A DNA stretch of 60,364 nt, taken from contig JAFGHD010000087.1 of assembly GCA_016939365.1 (NCBI GenBank), positions 1 through 60,364 on the forward strand. Reading direction: 5' to 3'. A model generated the notes under the pieces. That model had not been told where the DNA came from and did no database searches. It saw only the letters and a list, made by a program, of their open reading frames with translations. Origin of the DNA: Bacteroidales bacterium. Its GTDB lineage: Bacteria > Bacteroidota > Bacteroidia > Bacteroidales > JAFGHD01. The translations under genes were made by a program, and so were the position numbers. Positions 19,690 through 27,373 of the stretch are shown here, piece by piece (within the stretch, counting starts at the first letter, position 1; every line of letters begins with the position of its first letter).

Positions 19690-19783
19690 AAGGCAACAAC
19701 GGTCATATATCTCGGTACCGGGAAAGATCATTAATCAGTCGGTGACATCCAGGTACCGGATGACCTGCCGGAAGGCCGGGTAA

Positions 19784-21310
19784 TCAGTTTCTTTTTGCTA
19801 TTTTCTCCGCAATTATGCCGGAAATCCGGTCGGTATGAACCCGTTCCTGGATCATGGTATCCCTTTCCCGGATTGTGACCGTCTGATCTTCAAGTGTCTG
19901 GTGGTCGATGGTGATACAATAGGGTGTGCCGATGGCGTCCTGACGCCGGTAGCGCCTACCGATTGAATCTTTCTCCTCATAGAAGCACATATATTCGAAC
20001 TTCAGACGATCGAAAATCTCCATGGCTTTTTCGGGGAGTCCATCCTTTTTGATGAGGGGAAGGACGGCAGCCTTTATGGGAGCAAGGAATGGCATTATTT
20101 TCAAAACTACCCTTTCGGATCCGTCATCCAGCTTCTCCTCGGTATAGGCATAGCTCAGCACAGCCATAAAAGTCCGGTCAAGTCCGATTGATGTCTCCAC
20201 CACATAGGGGACATAACTCACGTTGAGTTCAGGGTCAAAATACTGAATCTTTCTACCCGAGAATTTCTGATGGGAAGTCAAATCGAAATCGGTGCGGGAA
20301 TGAATACCTTCCAGTTCCTTGTACCCGATGGGAAATCCAAATTCGATGTCGAAGGCAGCATTGGCATAATGGGCCAGTTTTTCATGTTCATGGAAACGGT
20401 AGTAATGTTCAGGTATCCCCATTCCGAGATGCCATTTCATGCGTTCCTCCTTCCAGTATTCGAACCAGCGTTTCTCATCACCGGGCCTGACGAAGAACTG
20501 CAATTCCATCTGCTCGAATTCCCTCATCCTGAACACAAATTGTCTCGCCACGATCTCATTGCGGAATGCCTTGCCGGTCTGCGCGATACCGAAGGGGATC
20601 TTCATCCTGCCGGTTTTCTGCACGTTGAGATAATTGACAAAGATACCCTGGGCTGTTTCAGGCCGCAGGTAGACAGTTCCGGCACCATCACCAAGCGACC
20701 CCATCTGTGTCGAGAACATCAGGTTGAACTGGCGCACATCTGTCCAGTTCCTGGTACCGGAGATGGGGCATGTGATCCCGAGCTCCTCGATCAAAGCCCT
20801 GAGCTCTGCCAGTTCGTTGTTTGCAAGGGATGAATAGAGCCTGCTGCGGATTTTTTCCGATTCGTTGCGGTACTCAATGACCCGGGGGTTCGTCTGCAGG
20901 AACATCTCCCTGTCGAAGGCATCTCCAAAACGTCTGGATGCTTTATCGACCTCCCTGGATATCTTGTCATCCAGTTTGGCAATGTAATCTTCCACCAGTA
21001 CATCGGCGCGGTAGCGTTTTTTGGAATCCTTGTTGTCGATCATCGGATCATTGAAGGCATCCACATGACCGGAGGCTTTCCAGACGGTTGGGTGCATGAA
21101 GATGGCCGAGTCCAGCCCGACGATATTCTCATGGTGCTGAACCATTGATTTCCACCAATACTCCCGGATGTTGTTTTTCAGCTCAACGCCGTACTGACCG
21201 TAATCATAAACGGCTGCAAGCCCATCGTATATCTCGCTGGATGGAAAGACAAACCCATACTCCTTGGCATGGGCGATGATTTTTTTGAAAAGCTCTTCGT
21301 TATTCGCCAT
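19784..21310 (-). CDS. glyS: Glycyl-tRNA synthetase (dimeric, single-chain type)
   Basis: A class IIa synthetase that charges tRNA-Gly. At 508 residues it is the alpha2 form also found in eukaryotes and many bacteria, not the alpha2beta2 form. Class II motif 2 is seen in YLRPETAQGIFVNYLNV and FRNEIVARQFVFRMREFEQME. Motif 3 lies near VVETSIGLDRTFMAVL. The C-terminal anticodon-binding domain starts near PIKAAVLPLIKKDGLPEKA. The start ATG at 21310 follows a TAnnTTTG promoter element by only 4 nt, so the mRNA may be leaderless. It lies downstream of the M48 protease gene, with a terminator-like hairpin between them. Confidence 0.97.
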   Translation of the reverse strand: MANNEELFKKIIAHAKEYGFVFPSSEIYDGLAAVYDYGQYGVELKNNIREYWWKSMVQHHENIVGLDSAIFMHPTVWKASGHVDAFNDPMIDNKDSKKRYRADVLVEDYIAKLDDKISREVDKASRRFGDAFDREMFLQTNPRVIEYRNESEKIRSRLYSSLANNELAELRALIEELGITCPISGTRNWTDVRQFNLMFSTQMGSLGDGAGTVYLRPETAQGIFVNYLNVQKTGRMKIPFGIAQTGKAFRNEIVARQFVFRMREFEQMELQFFVRPGDEKRWFEYWKEERMKWHLGMGIPEHYYRFHEHEKLAHYANAAFDIEFGFPIGYKELEGIHSRTDFDLTSHQKFSGRKIQYFDPELNVSYVPYVVETSIGLDRTFMAVLSYAYTEEKLDDGSERVVLKIMPFLAPIKAAVLPLIKKDGLPEKAMEIFDRLKFEYMCFYEEKDSIGRRYRRQDAIGTPYCITIDHQTLEDQTVTIRERDTMIQERVHTDRISGIIAEKIAKRN

Positions 21311-21314
21311 GCTG

Positions 21315-21322
21315 CAAAAGTA
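21315..21322 (-). promoter_or_regulatory. -7 element immediately before glyS
   Basis: On the minus strand the sequence reads TACTTTTG (TAnnTTTG) followed by CAGC and then the glyS ATG. A start site 4-7 nt past this element would fall on or beside the start codon. Confidence 0.5.
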
Positions 21323-21340
21323 AACCGAAATATAAAATGC

Positions 21341-21364
21341 TCCCCGGGGGAATAAACCGGGGGA
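21341..21364 (-). terminator. Terminator-like hairpin after the M48 protease gene
   Basis: TCCCCGGG (21341-21348) pairs with CCGGGGGA (21357-21364) with one mismatch and an 8-nt loop. On the minus strand the hairpin follows the M48 stop codon and is followed by T-rich sequence (ATTTTATATTT). It probably separates that gene from glyS. Confidence 0.5.
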
Positions 21365-21367
21365 TGA

Positions 21368-22183
21368 TCAGGGCAGGCTGTTGATGAATTGGTTGTAGCG
21401 GTTCGGGAATTGTTCTCCCGTCGGGCTTCCCAGGCTTTGCCAGACCTCGTTGATGCGATCATAGCGGTTTTCCGGATGGGGATGTGTGCTGAGGAATTCC
21501 GGGAGCTGTGGAGCCTCGTCGAGTTTCTGAAAGAAACCTCCAACCCCCAGGGGATCATAGTCGGTTTCGCTGAGGTATTTGACGCTGTACTCATCCGCCT
21601 CATACTCGGCATCGCGGCTGAATGCCAGGGTGGCGACACCCGCGGCCAGTGATGCGGCGATCTCAGCCAGCATGCTGGGATTATTCCCCAAAACGATGCT
21701 CAGTAATATCTGAATTCCGTATGCCTTGGTCAGCTGGTCGGTGGAGTGCCGCCGGTCGGCATGCGCCATTTCATGACCCATCACACCGGCACATTGCGCT
21801 TCATGATCAAGGAACTTGATCAGCCCTGTATAGAAATAAATGTATCCGCCGGGAGCACAAAAAGCATTCAGCACCTCATCGTCTTTTATGATATAAATCT
21901 CCCACTCGAATTTGCTGGCATGGATCATCCTCCCGGAAGCAAGAACCGCATCCCGGATCCTGTATATGTGACTGTATGCTTCGGCATACTGGGTTTTATC
22001 CAGCAAGGGATATTCCTGAGGATTCGCTTCTATTTCCTGCCGGAGCTGCTTGCCCAGGGCGATATCATCCTCGACGGAAAAAATATTGAAGGTGTTGTCC
22101 CCGTCATCATTCTTTGAGCAGGAAATCAACATGACGCCGGCAATGAAAGCCGGTACTGTCCATAATATCAGTATCCGTTTCAT
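21368..22183 (-). CDS. M48-family zinc metalloprotease, lipoprotein
   Basis: A 271-residue M48 peptidase related to BepA/LoiP, which act in outer-membrane quality control. From ATG 22183 the signal sequence runs straight to a lipobox (MLISC, Cys-22); an upstream in-frame start at 22267 would bury it. The zinc site HEMAH is at 137-141 (VMGHEMAHADRRHSTDQL). The third ligand is a Glu in the DAEYEADEYS segment near 193-195. The NAFCAPGGYIYFYTGLI stretch before the zinc site is typical of the family. It lies between glyS and the YitT gene on the same strand. A periplasmic role on misfolded envelope proteins is inferred. Confidence 0.93.
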   Translation of the reverse strand: MKRILILWTVPAFIAGVMLISCSKNDDGDNTFNIFSVEDDIALGKQLRQEIEANPQEYPLLDKTQYAEAYSHIYRIRDAVLASGRMIHASKFEWEIYIIKDDEVLNAFCAPGGYIYFYTGLIKFLDHEAQCAGVMGHEMAHADRRHSTDQLTKAYGIQILLSIVLGNNPSMLAEIAASLAAGVATLAFSRDAEYEADEYSVKYLSETDYDPLGVGGFFQKLDEAPQLPEFLSTHPHPENRYDRINEVWQSLGSPTGEQFPNRYNQFINSLP

Positions 22184-22308
22184 GAGCGTGTTTTTGGATT
22201 CACCCTGTTGATTATTTGGGCTAAGCGTGATATAAAACAAAATTACAAAAATCAACAGGAATGCCACCTTCCCATCCTCAAAAACATGTGCATCATTGAG
22301 GACACATC

Positions 22309-23202
22309 TTAATCTGTAATTTTATCATTGAGAGACCTGAATCCTTCACCCAGTATTTCATTGGCATTGATCACCGTCATGAATGCCCGGGGATCTGTTT
22401 GATGGATAAAATCCTTGAGCATGGTCAGTTCCCTGCGGTTTACCACGGTATAGATGATGTTTTTCTCTTTGCCGGAGAACATACCCGTTCCCTGGAGGAA
22501 CGTGCCTCCACGGTTCAGGTCATGGATGATTTTATCCCTGATTTCAGGCGATTTGTCGGAAATGATAAAAAGCGTTTTATCGTAGCTGATTCCCTGCAGC
22601 ACCACGTCGATCACCCTTCCTGTGATAAAAATGACAATCAGGGAATAGAGGGGGATTTTCCAGTCCTGAAATGCGACCAGTCCGACCAGTACTATTGCCG
22701 AATCCACCGTGATCATCAGATATCCCAGGGGAAGCCTGGTGAACTTTCCGAGTATCATGGCCACGATATCGGAGCCGCCGGAAGTGGCCTTGGCTTTGAA
22801 GATCAGCCCCAGACCCAGCCCTGCGAGCAGTCCGCCGAAAATCGAGGAAAGCAGGGCATCGCCCTCCACCAGTGGGGCTTCTCCACGGATCAGGGTAAGG
22901 ACATCCACGAAAAGGGCAGTCAATACGAAGCCCACTACCGTCTTGATACCGAACCGTGGCCCAAGGATACGGATGCCGATCAGTGTCAGGGGTATGTCGA
23001 AAAGAAGAGCTACCAGGCCCACCGGGGTGCCGATCATGTGGTGGAGTACGATGGAAATGCCGTAAACCCCGCCGGGTACGATACGGTAAGGTGTAATGAA
23101 GTACACAAAACCGGAAGCCAGAATGAAGGTTCCCAGAAGGATCATACCGTAAGCCATGAACCATTTCCTGGAGAAAATCCGTTCTTTTTGAAGAAAAGCC
23201 AT
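22309..23202 (-). CDS. YitT family membrane protein (DUF161/DUF2179)
   Basis: A 297-residue integral membrane protein with about five or six hydrophobic helices in the first 205 residues (for example MILLGTFILASGFVYFITPY and IFGGLLAGLGLGLIFKA). The family motif GGVYGISIVLHH and the GLIFKAKATSGGSDIVA loop are visible. The C-terminal soluble domain (about 210-290; SDKSPEIRDKIIHDLNRGGT) is DUF2179. The family is widespread and its transport substrate is not established. The neighbours do not indicate a function. Confidence 0.9.
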   Translation of the reverse strand: MAFLQKERIFSRKWFMAYGMILLGTFILASGFVYFITPYRIVPGGVYGISIVLHHMIGTPVGLVALLFDIPLTLIGIRILGPRFGIKTVVGFVLTALFVDVLTLIRGEAPLVEGDALLSSIFGGLLAGLGLGLIFKAKATSGGSDIVAMILGKFTRLPLGYLMITVDSAIVLVGLVAFQDWKIPLYSLIVIFITGRVIDVVLQGISYDKTLFIISDKSPEIRDKIIHDLNRGGTFLQGTGMFSGKEKNIIYTVVNRRELTMLKDFIHQTDPRAFMTVINANEILGEGFRSLNDKITD

Positions 23203-23224
23203 ATGAGTCTGTTTTTGTGGGGCA

Positions 23225-23232
23225 CAAATGTA
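23225..23232 (-). promoter_or_regulatory. -7 element for the YitT gene
   Basis: The minus strand reads TACATTTG (TAnnTTTG), 22 nt upstream of the start codon at 23202. The -33 region is not clear. Confidence 0.45.
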
Positions 23233-23659
23233 ACCGTTTACTTTTTGCCTGAAATATGTAGATGTTTCGGAAATTGCGGAATATCCTTCATTTTCGGATA
23301 GACTGTTTATCCGCTAACAGAATGTGTTCCGGCGGATCAAACAAGCAACCATCATATTCATACGGTTGTCTTCTCAGTAAAGCTGATCAAAAGGAACTAA
23401 AATTCTCCCGGATACGTTATCCTGATTGTCCGGTAAAAATCGCCAGCAGAAGAGAAGGAAGGACGGCAAGGATTACGGCTAAGGGTATAGGAACGCTGTG
23501 TTCAAATTATAAAAAATGAGCGCCATGACTACCATCACCCGTACCGATTCAGTTTGGTACAATTCCTGTAACACGGAGTTTCCCGATTGCCATTGCCGGA
23601 AAGGGCAGCTCCTGAGGATTACAGACCAGCCGGATAGATCAGTGATTAAAAAAATTATA
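23233..23659. other. Intergenic region without a supported gene
   Basis: About 430 nt lie between the divergent YitT and type IX secretion promoters. Open frames are present, but none has a recognisable protein, a convincing ribosome binding site or conserved motif. No tRNA or known RNA was recognised. Confidence 0.5.
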
Positions 23660-23667
23660 TATCTTTG
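23660..23667 (+). promoter_or_regulatory. -7 element of the type IX secretion cluster
   Basis: TATCTTTG matches TAnnTTTG and lies 40 nt upstream of the chosen start of the PorP/SprF gene (16 nt upstream of the alternative start). It is the only good promoter match ahead of the cluster. Confidence 0.5.
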
Positions 23668-23707
23668 CACGCTTTGTGCAGGGATGAACAGGAACGAAAA
23701 GAAGTCG

Positions 23708-24658
23708 ATGAGGATACTTTTGTTTCCCATGTTGCTGTTGTGGCTGATGCCTGTTTCCGTCATGTCACAGCAGGAGGCACACTGGGTGCACAATATGTTT
23801 AACCAGGTGGCGGTGAATCCGGGATATGCCGGCAGCATGAATGCCATATGTGCTACAGGTCTGGCCAGGCAGCAGTGGGCAGGTTTCAAGGATGAGGATG
23901 GTAATAATGTGGCCCCTGAGACATATCAGCTTTCCATAAATTCTCCGGTCAATTTCCTTCATGGAGGTCTGGGTGCAACCATCCTCCAGGACAAGGTGGG
24001 ATTCAGCAAAGAACTGGCCGTGAAACTGATGTATGCCTACCGCCTTGACATGGGCATGGGAAATCTGGGTTTCGGTTTGCAGGTGGGCTTTCTGAACGGA
24101 TATATCGATTACTCGAAGTTCAAGCCGCGGGAAACCGGCGATCTTGTCATTGAGAACAAACAGGGCGAACAAAGTGATATGTTGCTGGACTTCGGGTTCG
24201 GACTGCATTATTTCGTACCGAACAAGTTCTCTATCGGCTTGTCATCCACGCGTCTGACTGAATCCGAATCCCCCGGGGATATCCTGGCCTACAAGACCAA
24301 AAGGCATTATTACCTGAATGCGGATTATGATTATGCCTGGCCGGGCAATCCGGCAATATTGATTACACCTTCCGTGCTGGTCAAATCGGATGGGGTGAAA
24401 ACACAGTTTGACATCGCGGGGACACTGAAATACAATAACAAAGTCTGGGGTGGCGTTAGTTACAGTACTGTCAGGGTACTTGATCCGCTTGCCGTTCTCA
24501 TTGGGCTCAGCATCAAAGACATACGTATCGGATACTCATACGGAATACCGGTTTCATCCATAGGCAGCGGGGGAAGTCATGAGATCATGGTGGGATATTG
24601 CTTCAAGATCGAATTTGACAGTGGGCGAAGGAGTTATAAAAATACCCGCTATCTCTGA
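23708..24658 (+). CDS. PorP/SprF family type IX secretion membrane protein
   Basis: A 316-residue outer-membrane protein of the PorP/SprF family, part of the type IX secretion system of Bacteroidota. The signal peptide (MRILLFPMLLLWLMPVSVMS) is followed by the family hallmark at the mature N terminus (NMFNQVAVNPGYAGS). The rest alternates short strands, as in a beta barrel, and ends in an aromatic-containing strand (EIMVGYCFKIEF). I chose ATG 23708, which follows an A/G-rich ribosome binding site; ATG 23684 would add eight residues. It heads the cluster with gldK, gldL, gldM and gldN, the order seen in P. gingivalis porPKLMN. Confidence 0.93.
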   Translation: MRILLFPMLLLWLMPVSVMSQQEAHWVHNMFNQVAVNPGYAGSMNAICATGLARQQWAGFKDEDGNNVAPETYQLSINSPVNFLHGGLGATILQDKVGFSKELAVKLMYAYRLDMGMGNLGFGLQVGFLNGYIDYSKFKPRETGDLVIENKQGEQSDMLLDFGFGLHYFVPNKFSIGLSSTRLTESESPGDILAYKTKRHYYLNADYDYAWPGNPAILITPSVLVKSDGVKTQFDIAGTLKYNNKVWGGVSYSTVRVLDPLAVLIGLSIKDIRIGYSYGIPVSSIGSGGSHEIMVGYCFKIEFDSGRRSYKNTRYL

Positions 24659-24742
24659 TTAGGATGAAACAAAATTGACTTTATTGAGTAAAAGGATAGA
24701 ACCAGGGAAAAAACAGAGAATACGAAATAAATCAGCGAAAAA

Positions 24743-26107
24743 ATGAGACGGACCCTCTTGTATTTTGCCATTCTGCTGCTGCTGGGCAGTTGCGGCAATA
24801 CAGGTAATGGCGAGCTGATCGGGGTTCAAAACAGGAAACCGTATTATCAGCCGATGCCTTACGGAATGGCATATGTCCCCTTGGGGAGCTTTACGATGGG
24901 TGTCAGCGATCAGGATCTTCCCTATGCTTTGATCCATCAGCCAAAGACGGTTACGATCACTCCATTTTTTATGGATGAAACCGAGATCACCAACAACGAA
25001 TACAGGCAGTTCGTCTTCTGGGTCAGGGATTCCATTGCCAGATACATGTTGAGTGAGGTGATGCCTGAGGAGTACTCTATTGAGGAAAACAGGAGAACCG
25101 GAGAGATCTACGACCCGCCCTATCTGAACTGGACCAGGCGGATTGACTGGGAAGGAGAGGAGGAAAGGAGCATACTTGAGGATCTGTTTATTCCGGAGCA
25201 TGAAAAGTATTTCAGGAAGCGGGATATTGACTCCAGAAAACTGAAATACAAGTATTACTGGATTGATCTCAAAGCCGCATCGAAGAAGGATTTCACCCAG
25301 GACGGCGATCCCGAGGCGGGAGGCCTGGCCAACCGGCCCCAGGGTCTTCAGGACAGGTCTGTTTATGTCCGCCAGGAGGTTATCAACGTTTACCCGGATA
25401 CCCTTTGCTGGCTGTTTGATTATACTTATGCATACAATGAACCATGGACCAAATACTATTTCTGGCATCCATCTTACGATAATTACCCGGTAGTCGGTGT
25501 GAGCTGGGAACAGGCCAAGGCATTCTGCGTCTGGAGGACCATGTGGAAGAACCGTTACCTGGCAAGCAAAAAGGGCGAATCTGACGTCAGTGATTTCAGG
25601 CTTCCTACTGAAGCCGAGTGGGAATGGGCTGCCCGTGGCGGCCATGATCTGAATCCCTTCCCCTGGGGAGGTCCCTATGTCAGAAATGACAAAGGATGCT
25701 TCCTCGGCAACTATAAACCTCTTCGTGGCAACTACTCTGACGACGGCGGAGCCAAACCCATCATCGTTGCGCATTACCCGCCAAATGACTGGGGCCTTTT
25801 TGACATGGCAGGAAATGTCGCGGAATGGACAGGAGACGCCTTCGATGAGTCATCCTGCAACTTCTCATGGGACCTCGATCCTTTTTACGAGTACAATGCT
25901 ACCGATATGGATCCGGCCGTTCTCAAAAGGAAGGTCGTCAGAGGCGGCTCCTGGAAGGATATCGGCTATTACCTCCAGGTGGCCACCCGGACATATGAGT
26001 ACCAGGACACGGCCAAATCATATATCGGTTTCCGTTGTGTGCAGTCCTACCTGGGCCGCCAGAAAGACGACAACCCGGCGAAAGCTTCTCATATTTACCA
26101 GAAATAA
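24743..26107 (+). CDS. gldK: GldK/PorK, type IX secretion lipoprotein
   Basis: A 454-residue lipoprotein with a signal ending in LLGSCG (lipidated Cys-17). It belongs to the GldK/PorK family, which forms the periplasmic outer-membrane ring with GldN/PorN. A fold like the formylglycine-generating enzyme fills the protein: YVPLGSFTMG near the start, FFMDETEITNNEYRQFV, WEQAKAFC, RLPTEAEWEWAARGG and VRGGSWKDIGYY near the end. In this family the fold is structural, not catalytic. It lies between the PorP gene and gldL in a same-strand run. Confidence 0.96.
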   Translation: MRRTLLYFAILLLLGSCGNTGNGELIGVQNRKPYYQPMPYGMAYVPLGSFTMGVSDQDLPYALIHQPKTVTITPFFMDETEITNNEYRQFVFWVRDSIARYMLSEVMPEEYSIEENRRTGEIYDPPYLNWTRRIDWEGEEERSILEDLFIPEHEKYFRKRDIDSRKLKYKYYWIDLKAASKKDFTQDGDPEAGGLANRPQGLQDRSVYVRQEVINVYPDTLCWLFDYTYAYNEPWTKYYFWHPSYDNYPVVGVSWEQAKAFCVWRTMWKNRYLASKKGESDVSDFRLPTEAEWEWAARGGHDLNPFPWGGPYVRNDKGCFLGNYKPLRGNYSDDGGAKPIIVAHYPPNDWGLFDMAGNVAEWTGDAFDESSCNFSWDLDPFYEYNATDMDPAVLKRKVVRGGSWKDIGYYLQVATRTYEYQDTAKSYIGFRCVQSYLGRQKDDNPAKASHIYQK

Positions 26108-26131
26108 TTCAAGGTTGATAAGGTAATTCAG

Positions 26132-26148
26132 ATTGATTATTAATCAAT
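26132..26148 (+). promoter_or_regulatory. Small hairpin between gldK and gldL
   Basis: ATTGATT (26132-26138) and AATCAAT (26142-26148) form a perfect 7-bp stem with a 3-nt loop, 7 nt before the gldL start codon. It could tune gldL translation or mRNA stability. Its low G+C content and position make it unlikely to stop transcription. Confidence 0.4.
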
Positions 26149-26155
26149 TTTAAAA

Positions 26156-27337
26156 ATGGGACTGAATAATATCGTAAAAAGCAGGGGATTCAGGAATTTC
26201 ATGGCCAAATTGTATGGCTGGGGTGCATCCGTCGTGATCCTGGGTGCATTGTTCAAGATCAACCACTATCCGGGTGCAGAATACATGCTTATTATCGGAT
26301 TGGGAACCGAATCCATCATATTCTTCTTTTCTGCATTTGAACCCCCTCATGTGGAGCCCGACTGGAGCCTCGTCTATCCTGAACTGGCCGGTATGTACCA
26401 TGGGATCACAGCCGAGACGGAAATTGAGGAGAAGCTGGGTAAAGAGGGACTGACCGGGGATCTTGACCAGATGCTCGCCGAAGCCAAAATCGGCCCGGAG
26501 CTCATCGAGAGCCTGGGCCAGGGATTGAGAAACCTGAGCGAGAATACTTCAAGGCTCAGGGATGTTACGGAGGCCACATTGGCTACTTCTGAATTCACGG
26601 AAAACATGCGCTCAGCTTCCACTTCCCTTGGAAAACTGTCGGAAGGCTATGATAAACAGTCAGAGACCCTGGCCAGTGACATAAATGCCTCCCAGACATA
26701 TGTCAACTCCATCAGGAACGCGGCCGGATCTGCCTCGGGTCTTTCAGAAGCCTATGCCCAGGCCTCCCAGGCAATTAAGAAAGACCTCTCAGCCACCGAA
26801 GCCTTTGCCGAGAGCATCAAAACCGCTACCCAGTCTGCCAACCAGCTGACTGACCGTTATGCCAAATCTTCTGAGATACTGTCCAAGACCGCAGAGGCTC
26901 TTGATTTCACCAAGCTGAAGGAACACAATTACGGAGAACAACTCCAGAAGATATCGCAGAACCTTGCTTCCCTCAATACGGTCTATGAAATGCAGCTTCA
27001 GCAGAGCAGGCATCAAGCCGACGCTTCCGGCAAGCTTCAGCAAACCATGGAGACATTTCTGAGCACATTGAATGGTTCCATAGAAAATACCTCCAGATAT
27101 CGTGAAGCCCTTACAGCCCTGAATACCGTTTTTGAGTCCCAGATGAAAGGATCGGCCGAACAGGTTGAAACAACAGCCCGACTCCAGAAAACACTGGACG
27201 CCTTCCTTGCCAAACTGAATGAATCAGCTGACAAAACGGTGCAATACAACCAGGGACTGGAGGAATTGTCACGGAAGGTGACGGCCCTGAATACCGTTTA
27301 TGGCAATATGCTGAGCGCAATGAATGTCAAGGTGTAA
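26156..27337 (+). CDS. gldL: GldL/PorL, type IX secretion inner-membrane motor protein
   Basis: GldL/PorL pairs with GldM in the inner membrane and forms the proton-driven motor of type IX secretion. The N terminus has the family signature (KLYGWGASVVILGALFKINH) and two membrane helices (about 15-35 and 42-62), followed by the conserved SAFEPPH. After that comes an unusually long soluble tail of about 320 residues, mostly helical, with repeating ALNTVY/ALNTVF units (near 290, 320 and 380). At 393 residues it is longer than P. gingivalis PorL (about 300) and Flavobacterium GldL. Confidence 0.95.
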   Translation: MGLNNIVKSRGFRNFMAKLYGWGASVVILGALFKINHYPGAEYMLIIGLGTESIIFFFSAFEPPHVEPDWSLVYPELAGMYHGITAETEIEEKLGKEGLTGDLDQMLAEAKIGPELIESLGQGLRNLSENTSRLRDVTEATLATSEFTENMRSASTSLGKLSEGYDKQSETLASDINASQTYVNSIRNAAGSASGLSEAYAQASQAIKKDLSATEAFAESIKTATQSANQLTDRYAKSSEILSKTAEALDFTKLKEHNYGEQLQKISQNLASLNTVYEMQLQQSRHQADASGKLQQTMETFLSTLNGSIENTSRYREALTALNTVFESQMKGSAEQVETTARLQKTLDAFLAKLNESADKTVQYNQGLEELSRKVTALNTVYGNMLSAMNVKV

Positions 27338-27373
27338 GTTTGTTGTTGGACCCTGAAATAAACAGATTGAAAA

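Noticed and set aside
22399-23301. 300-codon plus-strand frame opposite the YitT gene
   Set aside because: Antisense shadow of a clear membrane-protein gene; the product has no family features.
23262-23519. 85-codon frame between the YitT and PorP genes
   Set aside because: No recognisable motif and no supporting initiation signal.
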